Shown here piece by piece: positions 54,859 to 64,000 of a stretch of 64,000 nucleotides of DNA. The position numbers were made by a program, and so were the translations under genes. How positions within the stretch are numbered: the first letter of the stretch is position 1; each line of letters starts with the position of its first letter. The notes beneath the pieces are model-generated. The model had not been told where the DNA came from. It worked only from the letters and a program-made list of their open reading frames with translations, and did no database searches. Source of the DNA: Oxytricha trifallax (lineage: Eukaryota; Ciliophora; Spirotrichea; Sporadotrichida; Oxytrichidae); the NCBI GenBank assembly GCA_000711775.1, contig ARYC01017312.1, positions 1-64,000 on the forward strand, written 5' to 3'.

Positions 54859-56049
54859 TGTTCCAACCGAGACCCCCCCTCCCACCTCCCCTCCCAGGCC
54901 TAAAACGAGACCCCCCTCCCACCATAACTAGACCCCCCTCCCACCCCAACAATATCCTTATTCATATGAAAATTTTGATTCTCGATGTTTAAATCATTTT
55001 CCTTCTTGACATCTTGATCTCATAATATTTTAATACATAAAATATATCATTTTTTAATTTTTTTTTAAACAAACCAATTGCTGCTCTTAAATTAAATTTC
55101 TTATTTATCAACTTTCACTACATCCGTCAACTTTTTATGTTTATGCTCCCATAAGAAATTAATTGAAAATATATTTCCATTTGACTCGATAATAATATAT
55201 TAAAAATTAAAGAGCAAACAAACTTATATAAGTGTATTTTGTAAAAAAGTTGTAATCACTTTAATATTCTGGATTCGAAATATGATTTATTTTTATAATT
55301 AGTTTTTTCCCAATTTTCTATAGTTATTACTATTAACAATTTTATAGAAACTAATAGTTATAGAAAAATTGTTATGAATGAATATTAAATAAAACCTATT
55401 TTAAATATTTATTATTAAATAAGTTTACATAGGGACTGCTTTTAATATAAATAACTTCTTGATTTATTTAAAGATTGTTAAAATTAATATAATTTTAATA
55501 ATTAAAATAGGTTTTATTTAATATTCTTTCATACCAATTTTTCTATAACTATTAGTTTCTATAAAATTGTTAATAGTAATAACTATAGAAAATTGGGAAA
55601 AAACTAATTATAAAAATAAATCATATTTCGAATCCAGAATATTAAAGTGATTACAACTTTTTTACAAAATACACTTATATAAGTTTGTTTGCTCTTTAAT
55701 TTTTAATATATTATTATCGAAGTCAAATGGAAATATATTTTCAATTAATTTCTTATGGGAGCATAAACATAAAAAGTTGACGGATGTAGTGAAAGTTGAT
55801 AAATAAGAAATTTAATTTAAGAGCAGCAATTGGTTTGTTTAAAAAAAAATAAAAAAATGATATATTTTATGTATTAAAATATTATGAGATCAAGATGTCA
55901 AGAAGAAAAATGATTTAAACATCGAGATTCAAAATTTTCATATGAATAAGGATATTGTTGTGGTGGGAGGGGGGTCTAGTTATGGTGGGAGGGGGGGTCT
56001 CGTTTTAGGCCTGGGAGGGGGGGTGGGAGGGGGGGTCTCGGTTGGAACA
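54859..56049. mobile_element. 1191-bp G-rich foldback element, TGTTC ends, 6-bp duplication CATACT
   Basis: Arms of about 570 bp face each other around a short centre near 55440-55480. The ends are TGTTCCAACCGAGACCCC and its complement GGGGTCTCGGTTGGAACA, followed inward by runs of C (left) and G (right) over about 80 bp. CATACT is repeated exactly at 54853-54858 and 56050-56055. Homologous to the 1030-bp element at 32450. Non-coding; the short minus-strand frame in the G-run is not credible. Confidence 0.92.
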
Positions 56050-56055
56050 CATACT

Positions 56056-56852
56056 AATAAGAATATACGTTATATATTTAATATTTGATATGAAATACAT
56101 GGGAGCTATTATTGAAATTTTTGACTTAACAATAATAAATTGCTGTTCATATTTATAAAAAACCGCTTAAAGTAGTTTCACCTACTATTACTGAATGAAG
56201 TTAATCGTGAATTATTCATTATATATCTCAAAATAAATTTATGAATTGCGTTTATATTATAATTTAGTGATATTTGGCAATAGACTCTAAACCTACTATT
56301 AATTTGGTGAAAACTTAGTTGACAGATGCAACATTTTTTTAATTAAATTTATTCTTTTATTAACAAAGACAGACTGTGATTTGAGCGAATACTATGTTTA
56401 AAAAATAAATTAAAACAAATATCATTAATTATTCATGATTTAAATTTAGTTTACTTTTAAATCCTAAATAAGATTTAAAAAATTAATATAAATAATTTTA
56501 ATAAAGTGGTGCTATAAATAATTTAAAAATAATTTATATGTTAAATAAGGTAGTACAGAAACTGCGATAGATGTTAATTTAGTTGGCACTACTTAAAAAA
56601 CCTAATTTGTTAATAAAATTAACTTTATCAATGAATTATTGAAGAATTTATTTTTCATAAACTATATAATTTCTTACTAAATTAAAATTTACTTACGATC
56701 TCTCATAAACTCTCAGCTATCCCGCAGTTGACTAAGAAATTTAGCAAGTTTAGTTTTCTACAGACACTTGCACCAGTCTAAATAATTATAATAAAATTAT
56801 TATATATTGCATTAACATTTCAATCTATTAATAGAAAAAAATTATAATTTAC
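56056..56852. other. AT-rich spacer
   Basis: No supported feature. Confidence 0.4.
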
Positions 56853-59800
56853 AACAGTACTCCATATTCATCTATAACACTGAAAACAATAGACTGCACA
56901 AAACATATAACATTTATTCATCCTGTCTATAATTAGTCGTATTTAATTGGAGGGCCAGGATTTGATTAATAAATAAAAAATACTTTTTTTCTCTTAATAA
57001 AAATCATTTAATATTTTCTACGGCACTCTCAGATTTGTAGGATATTGATATTCCAGAATCATTTTCATATTTTATAAATAAATCTTCAATCGATATTTAT
57101 ATACCAAATTAAAAGAATGTATTGGGGAAATTAGCTGGACATACTTATTTAGTTAATTTTATAATGCTTAACTATCATAAAACATATTAAATTAATAAAA
57201 TTTATTGTTTAAAATTATACTCAAAAGACGGGATAAGTTCAAATATTATGTCTGGGAGTCTTTCATATTTAAGTGCATCATAAATTTTGAGACTAGAAGG
57301 ATCTTCTGATAATCATAAAATATTTTTAACAAATATTTATAATTATTTCAAAAAATAAGTATAATTCTGATAAAAGCTTTAGCGGGTTTTACCAAATAAA
57401 ATTATTTACCAATTAGTTGTTGCCAACATAAGGGTATAATACATTAAATTACGTATTGTACAACTCGGTGTATGGAAATAATAAATTATTTTAATTTATA
57501 GAGAGAAAACTAGAAAAGTTCCTAAATTTATTTCATGCTTTTTTAATGTATTTAGAAGTCGCTGTTAATGATCACTATTAGAATTTCACATACATCAACT
57601 ATCATATATTTTAATTTTTATAACTATCAATTATTATTTTAATTTTTTCATTATCATTAATGCTCAGATTGTGTACCGAAACCATTAATTTATGAATTAA
57701 AAGACAATAACGGATTGACTATAGATCCCACAAACTCAACTATTTACCTCGATGCAGCTAAACTTTATATTTGTTTATTTATAGAGGAATTTTTTTTAAA
57801 TTAATTATTTTTAATATAAATATATAATAAAAGTAATTAATGACTTATATAAAAATCATATAAAAATTTTATTTTGATTTTTACTTTGATAATAAGTATT
57901 GCGTCAAATTTATCATTGAATTTTTAAAGCAATTTAATTAAAAAATTATTGATAACAGTTGTTTAGTAAATTATAAGTTCCTTATATTATTTTGTAGAAT
58001 AATTACAAGTTAAGAAAGGTTTTTATGAGTTTTAATTTTTAAAGAATTAGGTAATGTATACTAGTAATATATTATTAGAAAGAGATAATCTAATTTTAAT
58101 TTTATTATCATTATATCATTTATTTCATACTCATTTTATTGATAAATTCCATTTTTCATAAGTAAATTTTAATGATTATATAATTAATTTAATTTTATAT
58201 TTGCCATAAGTTTAATGACTTAATCGTATTACTTATATATATTTGATTTTGAATAATTAAAATGTTAATTTATTTAAGAAAACATTAAATATAAAAAATA
58301 GCTATATAGACCTTTATTTTATATATTTATTTACTCTATTGCTCAATTTATTTATTTTGAAACTATTATCCTAGACTTCATGATTAAAATAAAAAATAAA
58401 CTTAATATCAATTAAAATATTTTTAATATAAGTTTCCTTATTCAAATTGCGTTTACAATATATTTCAATAAATCTAATACAGTTATTACAGACAACGAAC
58501 TTAAAAATAAATTTATTTCAATATATAATTTAAACTTCTTTTTAAAAGATACTTTCAAGACTCAGTAGTAGAATATTATTATTTTCCAATTAAATAAAAT
58601 TTAATTTTTTATTATATAATTTCTAAAAGAAACATACCAATTGAGATATTACTACTGCTGTAGATATTTAGATGATCAAGCTTAGCTTTACTATTACTAC
58701 TATATTATGTATTTCATATTTATAAATTTTATATACAAACTTGTTTTAATTTATTTTATTAATATAATTATATTGGATTTGATAAGCCTAATATAACTTA
58801 CCCTATGTATGAAATAAATCCAAATTATCCTGACTACTAAAACTGATATTTAATTAATATAATTAGTATTAATTAAAAATATTAATTAAATATATAAACT
58901 TTTGTGAACCAGCTAGTTTATTTGTACTATAAGAGACCACTAAAATATAAAATGGAACAGTAACTTCAAAAAAACAAAAATAATTTAATAGTATTTACTG
59001 AAAAATTATTTATTTTTATTAAAAAAGTAGCAGCCTCAGTTGGGAGAAATCTTACAGACATAATCACTTTACAAGATATAGATGGAGATTTAGCAAATAT
59101 TTATATAAGAAGTAATACATGCTAAGATCCTTACTAAGTTATTATTGTATAAACTATCGATTGTGAAGTTGGAGGGAGAGTCATAGTGCCCTCAAGCCAG
59201 CCTAAAATTATTCATGTTGTCAATTAAGATAAAATAAAATATTGAAATGTTGAAAAAGTTAGTAATAAATAATATATTACTATTAAGATGCATAGACCTT
59301 CTAACTTAATCATTAAATTAATAAATCGTGATTTTTAATAGTATATAAACTAATAAAATTGTTTTAAACATTAATTATTTTCATTATTTTTTGAATGTGT
59401 TCACGGCATTAAACGCAACCTATGAAACATTTATAAATCAATTATAAAATACACTTTTATTTATTATTCTAAATGTTTAAGACTAATTCGATTTTATAAA
59501 ACATGTGTATCAGGATAATATACTTATAAGTTGGAAAAATATAACTATGCGGGGAACATATTATATAAAATGATATTAAATAAGGAAATGTTAATGAGCA
59601 TCTATGATTTAAATTTATAATGATTTATAATTTAATTTAAAAATATTTGAAGAAGTTAGAAAAGATTCAATCAATTCTCTTAGCTTTAATGTTCCAGCAG
59701 TTCAAATTACCTTGAGTAAAATGACTGAAAATTTTAGATATTTATTTTTTTAATTCTTCTGATCCATAATCTCTAAAAATATATTTTATATTTCGAAATT

Positions 59801-62800
59801 CGGATGTTGGAATTTATAGATTCACGCTTTACAATGAAAAACTATTTTACTCCAAATTTTAATCAGCATTCAATATAACAATAGGAGATCTAAGTTCCTG
59901 CATACAGAATTATACTTATTAATATTGTGAAGAAAAAACGGGATACTTTATTCCACCCTAGCTTGCGAAGTACAACTTTAACAAATATTTTACAAATGTT
60001 TTAAAATAAAATATGAATTATAAATTTAATATAAAAATTTCAACGCTTCTAATTATATATGCAAGTATCTTCCACTATTTTATATGTTAAAGATTGATAT
60101 TAAAGAATTATGCAATTTAATTAATTAAAATTTGGCATAGAAGCTCTCTTTCCTAATTAATACTATACATAAACAATCAATGTAACTATAGATAAAGTTT
60201 TTGCTTATTCTTGTAACTATCATGCAATAAACCTCCTATTTTTCAGATAAATCTAACTTAATATCTTTATTTATAAATAATCAGTGAATAAAAATGTAAT
60301 CAAGTTAATTTTTATCTCAAATTTAAAGTAATTTTGGGAGCATATTAATTATGCTGAATTGTAATTAAAGATAAGTTTTTGTTAGAACATCAAAATTAAT
60401 AAATTTATTATCGTAAAATAAACCTATATAAATTTAAATTTAATATTATTTTTTTGAATGTCGTTAAAATTAACTAATAAAAAGGTAAAGTGTATATTAA
60501 ATAGCCATATTTTTATACGAAACATTTATAAAATATTCAAATTGCTCATTAAAAGAATATTTTGGCTTATATTAAATGGGTCTCTATAGTTTCCAAGTTT
60601 ATTATTCATCATAACCTGATATTAATTTCACATGGACTTTAGACCTCTAAGGCACACCTCCTTGCGATTAGTATTTCGTGAAGTCTAAAGATTAATATTT
60701 TTGTAAATTTATAGCTCTATTCTTTTAATATTTATTCATAAATAATGATTAAAATTGAAATAATAAAATGCTTTAGTAATATTTAAAGATACTTTTACGA
60801 CTAGTTCCAGTATTAAATCTTATGAATACATTTTCAAAGAAACTTATGAGTATGATTCTTGTAAAACTTTCATGCACAATTACAAATTAGTCTATGAATT
60901 TTTTTTAAATTAATAACTAATTAATGAACTTTTTAATAAAATTTTTAAATTAATAAACTTAATTAAAAAAGAAAGAAATCTGTTTCTATATTAATTAATA
61001 GTAATTCATATCCAGTAAATAATTTTGTCTATGACGTTATACCAAACGATCCAGTGAACCCAAAACACATGATAGTTTCAAGCTTAGATAATAAAGTAAT
61101 AGTCTCTCCAAAAGGAGAAAATTTCCCCTATAATTAGTGGCTGACTATTAGAGTAGTATCTGACGACAGATTCAATACTTAAATGATACTTGTAATATAT
61201 GTGACCTATATCAAAACACCTGAAGAACTCAAGAAAGAACAGCTATCTTCATAAAAATTTTTATTAATTTTTAAATATAAATTTTAAGCAATAATAACTT
61301 TATCAGAAAAATGAAGAGTTAAAGTATGACTAAGAACCTTTGTCTATGGACGATCAATAAAAATATTCTTAATAAGTTTTGATGTAGATATTTGATAATC
61401 AAATTAATTTATAATTTATGAATTCAAAATCAAGTTAATGAACTTAAAGAATTCGATCCGACTTTTTTGACATCTGGAAGTGGCTCTGGAGGACCCCTAG
61501 ATTAAAACTGGAAAATTTAATTTTATAATGCAACTATTTCAAGTGTGTCTGAAGATGGATTGATTGTGCTAAAGTTTGAAAAACAACTAAGGTTTAAAAG
61601 CGATAATTTTATTGAAATTTTCAGAAGAAAAGGTCTGTAGATCAAATATTTCCAAAATAATGCTAATTTTTATTATGGGGAAGTTATTAAAACCACATTT
61701 TTAAAAAAAATGTTAATGCTAATGACGAATTTGAGGTTAATATTGATTCTTGGAATGTTACAAAAGTTTCAGATTATAAAATTTAAATTCAAGTTGACTT
61801 CAAAAACTCAAATATTATTAAATATAATTAGAATTAAATTAATCATACCATTTTATTAGAACTCGATAAAGGTTTCTTACAATCATTAATATTTCTTTTT
61901 TTCATTTACCTTTTAGTATTATTTTTTTATAAATGTAAGGGATTCCTTTCTTTAAATCTATTTTTTATAGGCTTAAGATCGTATATCGCTAAGATTTATC
62001 AATTAGCTATTCTTTCTTTCTGATGATAATTTATTATAGGATTAAAACTAACTAGAAAATTATAAAGAATTAATAATTACAGATGAATCATTTTATATTC
62101 GTGAAATAAATATATATAGTATGTATTAAAAAATAAAAGTAGCGCCGTTATTATCCATTAGTTTTGAGCTTTTAAATGAGATTCTTTTAAATTTTGTGAT
62201 AATGTTATTTTTTTAAAGTAATATTAATCAATAAAATTAGCCTACATTAATTGACCTATTATTTATTTATTTATTTTAATAGGTTGTAATTTTTGGAATA
62301 TAATAGGATTGTTTTAATGGATCAAATTAATTTCTATCTTAACTATAATGTTTAATTAATTTCTTAATTGCTTCTTTCATATATATTTTTAAATCGATTA
62401 ATTATGATTTGAAAAGTATAGTTGGTCCTAGCTATTTTCTATACAGTTACATTCCTCCTTAATATAAAAAAACAGGTATTTTATTATTCTTATATTTCTA
62501 TCAACTAATTAGAATATTTATGATTTCTCAAAAATTAAAGCCTTATATTCTTATTTTAAATTTCATTTTCTCTAGAGCTAACAGAAAGTTTATAAAATAC
62601 CGCAGGAGTATCTAGTGAAATAGTGAGATATTCAGTTATTTCAATATTTGTTCTGAGATTATTCTTTTCTGCATCTATGAGATTTATTTGGAGTTTGTTA
62701 TCTACACTATAGATTGTCACTCATTTTGCGCTTTTGAATGTGGAATTTCAAATTTTTATAATAATAAATTTTAATTTAGACATAAAAAAAAAATTCTGTA

Positions 62801-63960
62801 AATTATGAATCAATCGACATTATAAAAGCCAATATTTTATTAAATTTCCAACTTTGTTCGTTTAAGTGATAAAATCAATAGTAGAGATATCAAACGGAAA
62901 TGTTATACCTAAGGAATATATTCGTAAAGCCCTGAGCTATGTAACTGGATCTTTGAGCTCAGATGATGAGGAAGAAAACGAAAATTATGAGCTTTAGCAA
63001 ATGGATATCTTTTTAATTTTTAGAGATTTATTTTTATAGTAATTGTTCAGATTAACTCATTAATCTAAATACCCAAATTCATTAAAGTCATACTTTAAAT
63101 ATATTTTTATTAATAGTATATAGGAAACATTTTGGGTATTTTATATATATAAAGCTAAATTAAGGATTATTCATCTAAAATATATAATTTTTTATATTAG
63201 TTACCAAGTATTCCAATATATTAAATATAAAATTAGTTGAAGTTTAGTGAATACAAAAATCTTTTTCATACTCTAAACAGAAATTTGTTGTAAACTTTTT
63301 TTAAATAATTCATATAACATGATCTAATTTATTTATCAAAAATTATAAATAATTGGCACAAGATTAATCTTGATTATCAGACATTTTTAATTTTTATTTA
63401 GGGAAAACAAGTAATGTATTTTATATACTTTCTTTATAAAATTTTTTATTATTTTATGAATATTTTTTTTTAGTCTAATTGAGATTAAAATAAATTTCAT
63501 GATAAAAATCTTATACTTCAATTTCTACAACAAATTTACTATTACTTATGATAAATTTAAGGTTTTAAAATACGCTATGGATCAAGTAATTTCTTTGGAA
63601 GAATTGGGATGCTTGTAATAGTTTTCGTTATTTTAGTCTTAGTTGCGATAGTTTTAATCAAACATATGAAATTAATTTTAATTCATATTTTATAGTGATC
63701 TCATTAATAATTTGCATTTCAAAAAAGAATCCTTAGTAAGATTTGATTAATTTCTTAAAATTTTTTAAATTAGGATTATAAGGTTGCTATCTCGAATCTA
63801 AGGACATTTAATTATAATTTTCTTAAAAAATCACAAAATAATTAAATTGTCAAAGGAATGATAATGTTTAATCCAATTTTGAAAACCTTCATGAAGAGTT
63901 ATATGTAGCTATGTATGTCCTCTGTTATTTCAATATCACTTGTAATTCATAAACTATATT
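56853..63960 (+). CDS. Germline locus of a large multi-pass membrane protein (islands; 3' end beyond window)
   Basis: Collinear plus-strand islands with TAA/TAG as Gln. Extracellular-type parts: 56853-56985, 57032-57369, 57661-57785, 59030-59240, 59649-59745, 59795-60000, 60576-60695, 61000-61259, 61300-61375, 61431-61702. Membrane and cytosolic parts: 61709-61955 with a helix at 61881-61940, 62572-62770, 62866-63020, 63555-63700 and 63864-63960. Gaps are AT-rich (introns or eliminated sequences). The order of beta-rich repeats followed by several hydrophobic helices fits the very large ciliate surface proteins with polycystin-like layout; that family link is inference. The gene appears to continue past the window. 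Confidence 0.55.
57032..57369 (+). CDS. Island of the large membrane protein gene
   Basis: DLQDIDIPESFSYFINKSSI, then DIYIPNQKNVLGKLAGHTYL and YSKDGISSNIMSGSLSYLSA. It parallels 42783-42957. One open frame over the whole stretch. Confidence 0.55.
59030..59240 (+). CDS. Island of the large membrane protein gene
   Basis: AASVGRNLTDIITLQDIDGD, then LANIYIRSNTCQDPYQVIIV and DCEVGGRVIVPSSQPKIIHV. The D-I-D-G-D motif suggests a calcium-binding, cadherin-like turn; related to the island at 51933 and to the I-I-H-I strand at 5.5 kb. Confidence 0.65.
61000..61259 (+). CDS. Island of the large membrane protein gene
   Basis: SNSYPVNNFVYDVIPNDPVN, then MIVSSLDNKVIVSPKGENFP and LTIRVVSDDRFNTQMILVIY, ending with a Lys/Glu-rich stretch. 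Clear coding composition. Confidence 0.65.
61431..61955 (+). CDS. Island with juxtamembrane region and first clear membrane helix
   Basis: ELKEFDPTFLTSGSGSGGPL, ISSVSEDGLIVLKFEKQLRF, then after a one-base frame change in an A-run near 61708, ANDEFEVNIDSWNVTKVSDY and a hydrophobic helix SLIFLFFIYLLVLFFYKCKG at 61881-61940. The frame change may be a small eliminated sequence, an intron border or a sequence error. Confidence 0.65.
62572..62770 (+). CDS. Island with membrane segments
   Basis: LELTESLQNTAGVSSEIVRY, then SVISIFVLRLFFSASMRFIW and SLLSTLQIVTHFALLNVEFQ. The pattern M-x-x-x-W-x-x-x-x-x-L-Q-I after a hydrophobic helix is one I associate with large ciliate multi-pass proteins (from memory, not searched). 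Next come a Ser/Asp/Glu-rich cytosolic part (62866-63020, SLSSDDEEENENYELQQ) and a helix at 63555-63700 (GMLVIVFVILVLVAIVLIKH). Confidence 0.65.
63864..63960 (+). CDS. Last island in the window
   Basis: MFNPILKTFMKSYMQLCMSS, then VISISLVIHK. Short amphipathic to hydrophobic stretch, probably the next membrane-proximal segment of the same gene. Confidence 0.5.
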
Positions 63961-64000
63961 AATTTCATTACTATATTAGATAAATGACTAAAATCATGGA

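Noticed and set aside
54761-54952. Gly-rich minus-strand frame
   Set aside because: Translation of the C/G-run at the tip of the foldback element; not a credible protein.
1-64000. CRISPR arrays, rRNA or tRNA genes
   Set aside because: No regularly spaced repeats with unique spacers and no recognisable rRNA or tRNA sequence were found by reading; a tRNA scan was not possible.

Overview
The window is best read as germline (micronuclear) DNA of a spirotrich, Oxytricha/Stylonychia-type ciliate. Three signs support this. (1) Long, conserved reading frames appear only when TAA and TAG are read as glutamine and TGA is the sole stop. (2) Transposons end in the telomere-like repeat CAAAACCCCAAAACCCC. 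(3) These elements carry the three-gene set of TBE (telomere-bearing element) transposons: a 42-kDa DDE transposase, a 22-kDa protein, and a 57-kDa zinc-finger/kinase protein. All coordinates for coding features assume this code.

Layout. 1-1560: right part of TBE copy 1. 4.6-5.6 kb: three host coding islands. 6.06-6.70 kb: a palindrome. 6.70-11.68 kb: an inverted-repeat unit around a host reading frame, split by TBE copy 2 (6995-11069). 12.0-12.3 kb: host islands. 15.69-17.50 kb: a GC-rich, decayed second transposon family. 17.50-20.15 kb: TBE copy 3, carrying an 808-bp foldback insertion and cut by TBE copy 4 (20153-24760), which adjoins an older remnant (to 25295). 25.75-26.70 kb: a small TIR element and a palindrome. 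28.5-29.5 kb: host islands. 30.4-36.1 kb: TBE copy 6 with a foldback element that itself contains another foldback element. 36.2-36.95 kb: a palindrome. 37.2-39.6 kb: host islands. 39.7-40.2 kb: a deletion derivative of TBE. 42.1-43.0 kb: host islands. 43.12-46.05 kb: a GC-rich two-gene transposon with AAACCCC ends and TA duplications. 46.4-46.5 kb: a host island. 46.5-50.6 kb: TBE copy 8. 51.9-53.9 kb: host islands. 54.86-56.05 kb: a G-rich palindromic element. 56.85 kb to the window end: islands of a large multi-pass membrane protein gene. The rest is very AT-rich.

How the parts relate. TBE genes are arranged transposase -> <- 22-kDa, then 57-kDa -> from the left end, with a repeat-rich divergent promoter region between the 22-kDa and 57-kDa genes. 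No transposase in the window is intact. The 57-kDa gene of copy 8 is fully open (483 codons). The host islands are short conserved stretches separated by AT-rich DNA, as expected for macronuclear-destined segments and/or exons of a repeated family of large surface proteins. Nearly all transposons carry clean target duplications, which lets several nested insertions be put in order.
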